This document shows positions 1 through 5,907 of a DNA stretch of 6,010 bases, piece by piece (within the stretch, counting starts at the first letter, position 1; each line of letters opens with the position of its first letter). Below the pieces are notes generated by a model. That model was not told where the DNA came from. It did not search any database and saw only the letters and a program-made list of their open reading frames with translations. The DNA is from Deltaproteobacteria bacterium (GTDB lineage Bacteria > Desulfobacterota_B > Binatia > Bin18). Where the stretch lies: NCBI GenBank assembly GCA_012271025.1, contig JAAXHF010000127.1, positions 1 to 6,010 of the forward strand, read 5' to 3'. The translations under genes and the position numbers were made by a program.

Positions 1-846
1 GACGACCGCTATGAGCGCGCCGACGAATACATGCAGGCGTGCTATGGCCTGTGGAACAGCTGGGAGGCGGATGCCGTACAGATGGACATGGACCGCAAGG
101 TCTTTGCCGATCCGTCCAAGGTCCACCGGGTTGACTTTCAGGGTCGGTGGTATCAGACCCGGGGACCGTTCACCGTCATGCCCTCGACCCGTCGGCGTCC
201 GTTTCTGTTTCAGGCCGGCCAGTCGGACCGGGGGCGGGCTTTTGCCGCTCGGCACGCCGAGGGCATCTTCAGCGCCGCGCGCGGCGTCAAGCAGATGCGC
301 GCCTTCTGTGAGGACATTGCCGGCCGGGCGGAACGCCTGGGGCGCAATCCCGACACCATTCCGATCATGTGGGCCGGCCAGCCGCTGGTAGCCGGGAGTG
401 AGGCCGAGGCGCGCGAACGCTACGCCGCCATCCGCGCCCGGATTCCGCTCGAAGCGTCCCTGGCCCAGATGTCCATGCACTTCAATCTCGACCTGTCCCG
501 GTTTGACCTCGATGTGCCGGTTCAGGACCTCGACGTGTCGGGCACCAGAGGCTTGTTCGAGATGTACCAGAAGTACGACGCGAAAATCACCCTACGTGAT
601 ATCGCCAAAACCTATCTGGCCGGTAGCGACAGCAATCCCCTGGTCGGCACCCCGGCCCAGGTGGCCGACGCCATGCAACACTTCCTCGAAGACGGCGGGG
701 GCAACGGCTTTCAGATCACGCCTCCGTTTTATGCGCCCGACTATTACGCAGAGCTGGTGGACCTCCTGGTCCCGGAACTCCAGAGACGCGGGGTGTATCG
801 GAACGACTACACGGGCACGACCCTGCGCGAGCATGTGGGCGGGTAG
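1..846 (+). CDS. NtaA/SnaA/DszA-type flavin-dependent monooxygenase, luciferase-like (5' truncated)
   Basis: The reading frame is open from the first base (DDRYERADEYMQ...) to TAG at 844-846, so the gene starts upstream; 281 residues are visible and the family is usually about 430-460 aa, leaving roughly 150-180 missing. What is seen matches the C-terminal two thirds of the bacterial luciferase-like fold: a VRGP-like segment (QTRGPFTV) near visible residues 52-59, the family block RPFLFQAGQSDRGRAFAA at about 66-83, VGTPAQVADAM near the C-terminus, and the very typical ending with a PELQRRG motif followed by TTLREHVG. Known members use FMNH2 supplied by a separate flavin reductase to oxidise substrates such as nitrilotriacetate, pristinamycin IIB or dibenzothiophene sulfone, in the cytoplasm. 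The substrate here cannot be read from the sequence, and substrate-contacting N-terminal parts are not visible. It converges with the permease gene, only 21 bp away, and no flavin reductase gene is adjacent within the window. Confidence 0.92.
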   Translation, partial: DDRYERADEYMQACYGLWNSWEADAVQMDMDRKVFADPSKVHRVDFQGRWYQTRGPFTVMPSTRRRPFLFQAGQSDRGRAFAARHAEGIFSAARGVKQMRAFCEDIAGRAERLGRNPDTIPIMWAGQPLVAGSEAEARERYAAIRARIPLEASLAQMSMHFNLDLSRFDLDVPVQDLDVSGTRGLFEMYQKYDAKITLRDIAKTYLAGSDSNPLVGTPAQVADAMQHFLEDGGGNGFQITPPFYAPDYYAELVDLLVPELQRRGVYRNDYTGTTLREHVGG

Positions 847-867
847 GGGCAGGGCCGCCACCGCGTA

Positions 868-2304
868 TCAGCCGAGTTCCCGCTCGGCCAGGGCAATAGC
901 CTCGAACTCCTCTTCAGGCGCGTTGGCCACCAGATGATGGCGGCTGTACAGGAAGAAATAGGCGACCATAATCAGGTAGAAGACCGCGCTCCAGATGGCC
1001 GCCTCCAGGCTGGCCAGGAAGGTCGAGACGAAGGCGATGATGGCCAGCACGAACGCGACGCCGGAGGTCAGGCTGCCGCCGGGGGTACGGTAGGGGCGTT
1101 CCAGGTCCGGCTCCAGCCTGCGCAACACGACGTGAGACAGGGTCATCAGGGCGTACGAGATGGTCGCCCCGAAAACGGCCATGGTCAGCATCAGGTCGCC
1201 CTCGCCGGTCAGCGACAACACGAAACCGATTGCGCCGGGCACGACCAGGGCCAGGACGGGCACCTTGCGGCGGTTGGTTACCGACAAGACGCGCGGCAGG
1301 TAGCCGGCCCTGGACAGGGCGAAGACCTGTCGGGAGTAGGCATAAATGATGGAGAAGAAGCTGGCGATCAGCCCGCTCAGGCCGACCCAGTTGACGAAGG
1401 CGGCCGCCGTCGAGTCTGCGCCGTACACCGCCTGGAGCGCACCCACTAAGGGGGCGCCGTGGTCGCTCATGAAAGCGGCGCCTGCGCCGCCCGGGGCCAG
1501 CGCCAGCACCAGGCCGCCGAATACCAGCAGGACCAGCATGGCGGTGATGATGCCCCGGGGCATGTCCCGAGCGGGATCGCCGGCTTCCTCCGCAGCCAGC
1601 GGCACACCCTCCACGGCCAGAAACAGCCAGATGGCAAACGGAACCGCAGCCCACACGCCGATGTAGCCCTCGGGCAGGAAGGCGCTGGCGCCGACGGCGT
1701 TCGCGTTGACGGCAATGTCAAACAGCTTGGCGGTACTGAAATGGGGCAGCATGCCGACCACGAAAACACCGATGGCCAGCACCGCCAGCAGGGTGATGAC
1801 GAACATGGTTTTCAGCGCTTCGCCGGCGCCCCACAGGTGGATGCCGACAAAGAGCAGGTAGCTGGCCAGGTACACCACCCAGCCGTCGATGCCGACCAGC
1901 GAGTGCACATAACCGCCGATGAATATGGCGATGGCGGCCGGCGCCAGGGCGTACTCCAGCAGGATGGCTGTGCCGGTTAGATAGCCGCCCCAGGGACCCA
2001 GCACCCGGCGGGCGAAACTGTAGCCACCCCCGGCGGTGGGCAGGCAGGCCGAGAGTTCGGCCAAGCTCAGCACCAGGCACAAATACATGCCGCCCATGAC
2101 CAGGGTCGCAATCAGCATGCCGCCAAAGCCGCCTTGGGCCAGGCCCAGGTTCCAGCCCGCGTAGTCCCCGGAAATCACGTAGGACACGCCCAGGCCGGCC
2201 AGCAGTACCCAGCCGACCGCACCCCTCTTGAGCTGGCGGGCGGCCAGATACTCGCCGGAGACTGACTCGTACTCCACGCTGCGGCCAGGGGGGGACGAGT
2301 CCAT
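868..2304 (-). CDS. eat: APC-superfamily permease, ethanolamine-permease type
   Basis: A 478-aa inner-membrane transporter of full family length with about 12 hydrophobic segments. It resembles the ethanolamine permease subgroup of the amino acid-polyamine-organocation superfamily: YVISGDYAGWNLGLAQGGFG at residues 42-61, AELSACLPTAGGGYSFARR at 82-100, LGPWGGYLTGTAILLEYALA at 102-121, the cytoplasmic loop AAEEAGDPARDMPRGI at 237-252, and SRQVFALSRAGYLPRVLS at 324-341. Characterised relatives import ethanolamine or amino acids with protons. No ethanolamine ammonia-lyase or other eut gene is in the window, so the substrate may be another small amine or amino acid. The ATG at 2304 is preceded by AAGAGG about 4 nt upstream, a moderate ribosome site. 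It starts 27 bp after the stop of the FadL-like gene on the same strand, so the two are probably co-transcribed. The family call is firm; the symbol and substrate are inferred by resemblance. Confidence 0.88.
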   Translation of the reverse strand: MDSSPPGRSVEYESVSGEYLAARQLKRGAVGWVLLAGLGVSYVISGDYAGWNLGLAQGGFGGMLIATLVMGGMYLCLVLSLAELSACLPTAGGGYSFARRVLGPWGGYLTGTAILLEYALAPAAIAIFIGGYVHSLVGIDGWVVYLASYLLFVGIHLWGAGEALKTMFVITLLAVLAIGVFVVGMLPHFSTAKLFDIAVNANAVGASAFLPEGYIGVWAAVPFAIWLFLAVEGVPLAAEEAGDPARDMPRGIITAMLVLLVFGGLVLALAPGGAGAAFMSDHGAPLVGALQAVYGADSTAAAFVNWVGLSGLIASFFSIIYAYSRQVFALSRAGYLPRVLSVTNRRKVPVLALVVPGAIGFVLSLTGEGDLMLTMAVFGATISYALMTLSHVVLRRLEPDLERPYRTPGGSLTSGVAFVLAIIAFVSTFLASLEAAIWSAVFYLIMVAYFFLYSRHHLVANAPEEEFEAIALAERELG

Positions 2305-2331
2305 GCTGCCTCTTAAGATCGGTCTCGGGAG

Positions 2332-3966
2332 TTACACACAGCCGGGCAGCGTCGCCCGGCCGGGGGCCTGCTGGCGGCACTGCGTCGCCGCCAGGCGTTG
2401 GATGAGGCTATCCAGGCTGGCCTCGCCGGCTGCGGCGGCCGGAGCCGGGGCAGAGGGAGGAGTCGTCCCGGTCTGGACCGGAAGATTGGCGCTGGCCAGT
2501 GTGGGTGACGGGCGGCTGCCGATGAAGCCGACGACCTGAATGCCAAAGGTGCAGCCCGGCACGGCCCGCTGGAGCGGGCTCAGGTCGTGACAGCGGTCTG
2601 CCGACAGACGGCTGATCAGCGTACCCAGCACGCTGTCGGCCCTGCGCTCAGAGATTGTGGCGTAGGTGTCCGAGATGCGGGCATGGCGCACCGGAGCGGT
2701 CCGGCGGCTGGCCGTCGGAACCGCTGGCGGGGAGCCGAACAGGCGGGTCACTTGCATGCCAAAGACCGACATGTCCAGCAGGTAACGACCGGGGGCGACA
2801 GGATTCTCGGCCCGCGACGCGTGGCGATTCTCGGTATGCGCCAGACCGCCACCGAGATCGACCTGCCAATTGCCGCGCTCAAAAGCCAGACCGAGCGAAA
2901 ACTGATAGTTGGTCGCATCGGCCAGGGTCGGGACCAGGGAAGCGTCCTTGATGGCCCACGGCTCGTACGAGAATCCGGCCCGGAATTTGATCCCCGGCAG
3001 AATTTCATACTGGAGCCCGGAACCGATCCGCCAGCGGTCTTTAGCGTCGCCGATCCCGGGAGAATCCAGAAACGGACGTTTCTCAAAACGCAGGCGGCTG
3101 CCTTCAAACATCGAGTACTGGGTCCACATGCCCTGAGCAGCAATCGTCAGACGCTCGGTCAGGCGGTAGGCAAAGCCCAGTCTCATACGCTGGGGAATGT
3201 TGAACCCCACCTTGGCATCATCGCCGGCCCCGGCGATGCGGGCGTTGCCGAACATCCAGATATGGCCCGGCGTCTTATAGGACAGACCCAGATACAGCTT
3301 CTCAGTCGGCTGGTAGAGCAGGCCGAGCGTGCCAAAAACTCCCGGTCCGCGGGCGTCGATATCCAACCGGCCGACCGGGCTGGGGGTCTTGAGTTTCAGC
3401 CGGCCATAGGTCGGGTTGAGGGACACGCCCAGGTGCAGATTCGGACTCACCGAGTAGCTGATTGACGGGGCCAGGGAAACGGACACCAGTTCGGTGAAGA
3501 AATTATTGGGCACGCCGTGGGCCGGGTCGGACCGGTGGTTGAACATGAAGCCCAGCGAGCCATACGCGCCAATGCCGAATCGAAACGCCCCGAAGCCGTC
3601 CGTCACATAGCCGAAGTTGGGCGCCACCGGGAGTTCTCGGCTGGTGCTGTGGTAGCCCAGATCATTCTCGTAGGTGGGATGAAAGCGGATGGCCAGCACG
3701 CCGCTCGAGAAGGAGGGGGGCAGGACGCTGAGTTGGGCCGGGTTGCTGTACACGGCCGTGCCGGCGTTGAGCGGCAGGGCGACCGTAGCGCCGCCCAGAC
3801 TTCCGTCGGTCGGTCCGCTGGACGGGGTGGCGAGCTGGCTGGCCGGAGCGGGACGGGCGGAGAGCAGCAGGCTTATCAGCCCGCCCGCGATCAGCCCGAG
3901 CAGCGCCGTGCGAAGGGAAGGGGAGGGAGAATTGACCACCCAACAACATCGCTTCCAACAACGCAT
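2332..3966 (-). CDS. FadL/OMPP1/TodX-type outer-membrane transport protein with a Cys-repeat C-terminal extension
   Basis: A 544-aa predicted outer-membrane beta-barrel. The N-terminus is a signal peptide: basic residues R2, K5, R6 and R19, a hydrophobic core at about 21-37, and an A-P-A site with cleavage likely after residue 42. The mature N-terminus carries the FadL-family hallmark region (SLGGATVALPLNAGTAVYSN with the NPA tripeptide at 75-77). Alternating amphipathic strands follow, and the last candidate strand is MSVFGMQVTRLF at 399-410, ending in the terminal Phe typical of barrels. FadL channels pass hydrophobic molecules such as fatty acids or aromatics through the outer membrane; the substrate here is unknown. 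About 134 residues follow the barrel: a basic linker, two copies of a C-x12-C repeat (450-472 and 521-543) and a Pro/Ala-rich spacer at about 501-513. FadL barrels normally end at or near the last strand. The start at 3966 is supported by a strong Shine-Dalgarno 6 nt upstream. It leads a probable operon with the permease. Confidence 0.88.
   Translation of the reverse strand: MRCWKRCCWVVNSPSPSLRTALLGLIAGGLISLLLSARPAPASQLATPSSGPTDGSLGGATVALPLNAGTAVYSNPAQLSVLPPSFSSGVLAIRFHPTYENDLGYHSTSRELPVAPNFGYVTDGFGAFRFGIGAYGSLGFMFNHRSDPAHGVPNNFFTELVSVSLAPSISYSVSPNLHLGVSLNPTYGRLKLKTPSPVGRLDIDARGPGVFGTLGLLYQPTEKLYLGLSYKTPGHIWMFGNARIAGAGDDAKVGFNIPQRMRLGFAYRLTERLTIAAQGMWTQYSMFEGSRLRFEKRPFLDSPGIGDAKDRWRIGSGLQYEILPGIKFRAGFSYEPWAIKDASLVPTLADATNYQFSLGLAFERGNWQVDLGGGLAHTENRHASRAENPVAPGRYLLDMSVFGMQVTRLFGSPPAVPTASRRTAPVRHARISDTYATISERRADSVLGTLISRLSADRCHDLSPLQRAVPGCTFGIQVVGFIGSRPSPTLASANLPVQTGTTPPSAPAPAAAAGEASLDSLIQRLAATQCRQQAPGRATLPGCV
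2338..2406 (-). repeat. C-x12-C protein repeat, copy 2 (FadL-like protein residues 521-543)
   Basis: The second copy encodes LIQRLAATQC ... PGC and ends one residue before the C-terminal valine. It is separated from copy 1 by a 48-residue stretch that includes a Pro/Ala-rich linker. The spacing of L-I-x-R-L, the first Cys, the mid Pro and the PGC end is identical to copy 1. The similarity is at protein level; the underlying DNA has diverged, which argues against a recent duplication. Confidence 0.7.
2551..2619 (-). repeat. C-x12-C protein repeat, copy 1 (FadL-like protein residues 450-472)
   Basis: This segment encodes LISRLSADRC followed by 12 residues and a final C within a PGC triplet. 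It aligns without gaps to residues 521-543 (offset 71 residues), with identity at L, I, R, L, A, C, P, P, G and C, 10 of 23 positions. Both copies have cysteines exactly 13 residues apart. It lies after the last predicted barrel strand, so it should be periplasmic if the barrel topology is normal. No known domain name was recognised. Confidence 0.7.
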
Positions 3967-3972
3967 CCATCA

Positions 3973-3977
3973 CCTCC
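3973..3977 (-). promoter_or_regulatory. Shine-Dalgarno site of the FadL-like gene
   Basis: On the minus strand GGAGGTGA lies upstream of the start, with GGAGG ending 6 nt before ATG 3966-3964. Another ATG at 3970-3968, in a different frame, is only 1-2 nt from GGAGG and opens a 103-codon shadow frame. The spacing and the signal peptide in the longer frame favour 3966. Confidence 0.7.
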
Positions 3978-4067
3978 ATGCCTGAGAAGCGGCCACCCTA
4001 TGCCAGACCGGGCGCGGATTCAATATAGCTGGACCTGTGTCGCAATTCCTGCCATGACAGAGGGCGA

Positions 4068-4073
4068 GGAGGG
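4068..4073 (+). promoter_or_regulatory. Shine-Dalgarno site deciding the lactonase start
   Basis: GGAGGG ends 7 nt before ATG 4081. The frame stays open far upstream, with another ATG at 4054, but this site lies downstream of 4054 and so selects 4081. The protein from 4081 begins at the usual family position. Confidence 0.75.
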
Positions 4074-4080
4074 TACACCG

Positions 4081-4854
4081 ATGCTGCAAGTTTTTTCCAT
4101 GCCGTGCGGGTTTCTCGAACTCGATAGCAAGCTGTTTTTCCCCGATCAGGAAACCGGCTCGCCCCTGGTCGTGCCGGTGCCGTGTTATCTGATCACCCAT
4201 CCCCAGGGTAACGTCCTGTTCGACACCGGCGTACACTGCGCGGTGATGGACGATCCGGTCGGACGGCTGGGGCCGGAGGTGTCGAACCTGATCGTCTCAA
4301 AGACCAAACCGGGCGAGGAGATCGTCGCCCAGCTGTCCAAATTCGAGCTCACCCCCGACGACATCAGTCATGTCGTCAACTCCCACTTTCACTTTGACCA
4401 CGCCGGCGGCAACGAGTTCTTTCCGACCTCAACCTTCCTGGTCCAGAAGAACGAGCTGGACGCCACCAAGGACCCCGAGCTGCGAGCCAAAGCCCTGCTC
4501 GACCCCCAGGACTATGACCATCCGCTCAACTACCGGGCCGTGGACGGCGAGCAGGATATTTTTGGTGACGGCAGCCTGGTGATTATCCCCACCCACGGCC
4601 ATACCCCCGGCCACCAGTCGCTACGGGTCAGGGTCAGCAAGGGTACGGAAATCGTGCTGACCGGGGATGCGTGCTACACCCGGGGCAATATGGATCAAGA
4701 CCTCCTGCCGTCGGTGGCGGTGGACGAGTCAGAGATGTACCAGTCCCTGGGTCGGCTGCGTGCGCTGCGTGACAAGGAGGGCGCGACCATTATCTATGGC
4801 CACGACCCCGACCAGTGGAAGGAGATTCCCCACGCGCCCGAGCCGTTGGCTTAG
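4081..4854 (+). CDS. N-acyl homoserine lactonase-type metallo-beta-lactamase-fold hydrolase
   Basis: A 257-aa cytoplasmic-type protein without a signal peptide, of normal length for AiiA/AttM-like lactonases. It opens with MPCGFLELDSKLFF and VPVPCYLITHPQGNVLFDTG (residues 7-50), typical of this group. The dinuclear metal site is complete: H102-F-H104-F-D106-H107, H178 in GHTPGH, D196 in LTGDACY, and H241 in YGHD. Tyr199 sits three residues after Asp196, matching the Asp191/Tyr194 arrangement of AiiA, where the Tyr assists lactone ring opening. Known members hydrolyse the lactone ring of acyl-homoserine lactones (quorum quenching) or other lactones such as gamma-butyrolactone; the actual substrate is not determined. 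The gene is divergent from the FadL-like gene across a 114-bp gap and convergent with the nitroreductase. No luxI or luxR homologue is in the window. The longer open frame from 3517 overlaps the FadL-like gene antisense and is not coding. Confidence 0.88.
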   Translation: MLQVFSMPCGFLELDSKLFFPDQETGSPLVVPVPCYLITHPQGNVLFDTGVHCAVMDDPVGRLGPEVSNLIVSKTKPGEEIVAQLSKFELTPDDISHVVNSHFHFDHAGGNEFFPTSTFLVQKNELDATKDPELRAKALLDPQDYDHPLNYRAVDGEQDIFGDGSLVIIPTHGHTPGHQSLRVRVSKGTEIVLTGDACYTRGNMDQDLLPSVAVDESEMYQSLGRLRALRDKEGATIIYGHDPDQWKEIPHAPEPLA

Positions 4855-4877
4855 AGTGGTCAGTGTCGGCATCCGTC

Positions 4878-4897
4878 ATTCCCGCGCACGCGGGAAT
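4878..4897. repeat. dRS3-like 20-bp palindromic repeat (ATTCCC-N8-GGGAAT)
   Basis: ATTCCCGCG and CGCGGGAAT form a perfect 9-bp inverted repeat around a CA centre. The ATTCCC-N8-GGGAAT format is exactly that of the dRS3 element described in Neisseria, and similar dispersed palindromes with the GTCATTCCCGCG start occur in many proteobacteria. It sits 24 bp after the lactonase stop in a convergent gap, a usual place for such repeats. It could also act as a bidirectional RNA hairpin; no T-tract follows on either strand. Copy number in this genome cannot be seen. Confidence 0.7.
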
Positions 4898-4903
4898 CTC
4901 GTC

Positions 4904-4923
4904 GCCCTGCCGTCCGGCGGGGC
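4904..4923. other. Second GC-rich stem-loop in the convergent gap
   Basis: GCCCTGCCG and CGGCGGGGC form a 9-bp stem around TC, with one T-G position that would be a G-U wobble in the plus-strand transcript. It lies 6 bp after the dRS3-like repeat. It may help end transcription of either flanking gene, but no adjacent T-run makes it a standard intrinsic terminator; the nearest T-rich run on the plus strand is at about 4945-4953. Confidence 0.35.
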
Positions 4924-4956
4924 ACGTCCGGTCGGTTATCACGTTTCCCTTTTGCC

Positions 4957-5745
4957 TCAGCGCGTCTCGCCCCAGGTGTTCCAGTAGGTCAGCTCGCGGC
5001 CCGGCCGGCGCGGCGCCGGCTTGAAATCCGTGCCCGTAAAATAGGCGATCGGCAGCAGCACGGTCTGGGTCACCGAGTCGGGAATCCCCAGCAGCTGGGC
5101 GACTTCCTGCTCGTGGACGAGGTGAAGGGTGGTCCAGGCCGAGCCCAGTCCCCGGGCGCGCAGGGCCAGCATCAAGGACCAGGCCGAGGGCAGGACTGAG
5201 CCGTACAGCCCGGCCTGGGCGGCCGGGCTGGGGTCGGTGGGCCGGCCCTCAATACAGGCGATCAGCAGAACCGGGACCTCGTGCATATGATCTGACAGGT
5301 GCCAGGCCGAGGTGGCGATGCGCCCGCCGGGGGTGGACGCCGCATCGCTGGGACGCGGCCCGGCGTAGCGCTCAAAGCTCTGGCGATACAGATCGGCAAC
5401 CGCCTTTTTCTTGGCCGGATCGGTGACGACCATGAAGCGCCAGTTCTGCAGGTTACTGCCGGTCGGGGCTTGCAGGGCGATTTCGATGACCTCCTCAATG
5501 ACCTGGGGTTCGACCGGCCGGCTGAGGTCGAGCCGTCGGCGGACACTGCGGGTGGTGGTCAAGACGTGATCGACCGCGCCCAGGTTTGCGACCGCCGGGC
5601 TTGGCGGAGCAGACTCCTGGCCGGAGGCGGGCAGGGCAGGAAGGCTGAAGGCGAGCAGCCCCAGGGCCAGGGCAAACAAGGTAAACCGGGTCAGGCGTCG
5701 TGTGGTGCTGTTCGTTTTCCGTGCGCGGTCTGGTGCAAAACCCAT
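4957..5745 (-). CDS. Nitroreductase-family flavoprotein with N-terminal export signal
   Basis: A 262-aa protein: a leader of about 42 residues and then a complete nitroreductase domain. Domain marks are TTTRSVRRRLD at 63-73 (phosphate-binding Arg cluster for FMN), QAPTGSNLQNWRFMVVTD at 92-109, PSAWSLMLALRARGLGSAWT at 186-205, GIPD at 220-223 and a terminal YWNTWG at 254-259. The family uses FMN and NAD(P)H to reduce nitroaromatics, quinones or flavins, or for other redox chemistry; the substrate is unknown here. The leader has basic residues (R7-R20, including twin Arg at 16-17), a hydrophobic stretch F21-L35 and small residues near 40-42, as in a signal peptide or membrane anchor. The twin Arg lacks the usual hydrophobic residues just after it, so Tat export is possible but not clear. 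The start is set by AAGGAG 7 nt upstream, and the next Met is only at residue 105, inside the domain. It is convergent with the lactonase and divergent from the gene at 5904. Confidence 0.88.
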   Translation of the reverse strand: MGFAPDRARKTNSTTRRLTRFTLFALALGLLAFSLPALPASGQESAPPSPAVANLGAVDHVLTTTRSVRRRLDLSRPVEPQVIEEVIEIALQAPTGSNLQNWRFMVVTDPAKKKAVADLYRQSFERYAGPRPSDAASTPGGRIATSAWHLSDHMHEVPVLLIACIEGRPTDPSPAAQAGLYGSVLPSAWSLMLALRARGLGSAWTTLHLVHEQEVAQLLGIPDSVTQTVLLPIAYFTGTDFKPAPRRPGRELTYWNTWGETR

Positions 5746-5752
5746 GTGCTCT

Positions 5753-5758
5753 CTCCTT
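5753..5758 (-). promoter_or_regulatory. Shine-Dalgarno site deciding the nitroreductase start
   Basis: AAGGAG on the minus strand ends 7 nt before ATG 5745-5743. It matters because it supports translation of the hydrophobic leader rather than a shorter cytoplasmic form. Confidence 0.7.
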
Positions 5759-5834
5759 TTCTCAGACCTGTGAGGGCGCTCATCTTAGCAGGCCGGGAGG
5801 TGAAAGAAAGAAGACCGCAGGCCGGTGTGCTGAG

Positions 5835-5860
5835 TTGACAAGGCAGAAGCTGAGTAATAC
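5835..5860 (+). promoter_or_regulatory. Possible sigma-70-like promoter for the gene at 5904
   Basis: A perfect TTGACA at 5835-5840 is followed after 14 bp by TAATAC at 5855-5860. The spacer is shorter than the usual 16-18 bp and the -10 match is partial, so this is only a candidate. The position, 44 bp before the start codon, is suitable. It lies in the 158-bp divergent gap (5746-5903); nothing else recognisable was seen there apart from the two ribosome sites and the start-codon hairpin. Confidence 0.25.
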
Positions 5861-5879
5861 GTGAGAGACAACCCACAGT

Positions 5880-5907
5880 CCGATACCACAAAGGAGGTTT
5901 GGTATGG
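5880..5907 (+). promoter_or_regulatory. Possible start-codon hairpin with the Shine-Dalgarno in its loop
   Basis: ATACCA (5883-5888) is complementary to TGGTAT (5900-5905), enclosing an 11-nt loop that contains AAGGAGG (5891-5897). CC at 5880-5881 can add two pairs with GG at 5906-5907 if G5882 bulges. The ATG at 5904-5906 would then be fully paired. The stem is short and its function is inferred only. The Shine-Dalgarno itself is strong, with GGAGG 6 nt before the ATG. Confidence 0.35.

Noticed and set aside
847..867. A terminator between the convergent monooxygenase and permease genes
   Set aside because: The 21-bp gap shows no hairpin with a T-run on either strand.
934..1980. Plus-strand open frames opposite the permease (934-1449, 1346-1666, 1459-1980)
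   Set aside because: Low-complexity Gln/Gly/Asp/His-rich composition typical of antisense frames of a membrane protein gene; no ribosome site or motif.
2587..3465. A 292-codon plus-strand open frame
   Set aside because: It is antisense to the FadL-like barrel, rich in Arg/Gly/Gln and without recognisable motifs, as expected for a shadow frame in GC-rich DNA.
3662..3979. An overlapping minus-strand frame beginning at ATG 3979 near the FadL-like start
   Set aside because: Its product turns Arg/Pro-rich after about 20 residues. The FadL-like frame from 3966 gives a sound signal peptide and barrel. The Cys-rich first nine residues of that frame are odd, but the ribosome site supports them.
4021..4050. 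A TATATT box on the minus strand (4022-4027) as a promoter for the FadL-like gene
   Set aside because: The only -35-like sequence (TTGCGA) is 12 bp away, too close, and no better match is visible.
3517..4080. A long in-frame extension upstream of the lactonase, including ATG 4054
   Set aside because: It runs antisense through the FadL-like gene, has no family similarity, and the good ribosome site just before ATG 4081 lies inside it.
1..5745. The nitroreductase as the flavin reductase partner of the monooxygenase
   Set aside because: It is over 4 kb away on the other strand, appears to carry an export leader, and lacks operon linkage.
5788..5825. Direct repeat GCAGGCCGG (5788-5796 and 5817-5825)
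   Set aside because: Nine bases of GC-rich sequence repeated once in a GC-rich region is not distinguishable from chance.
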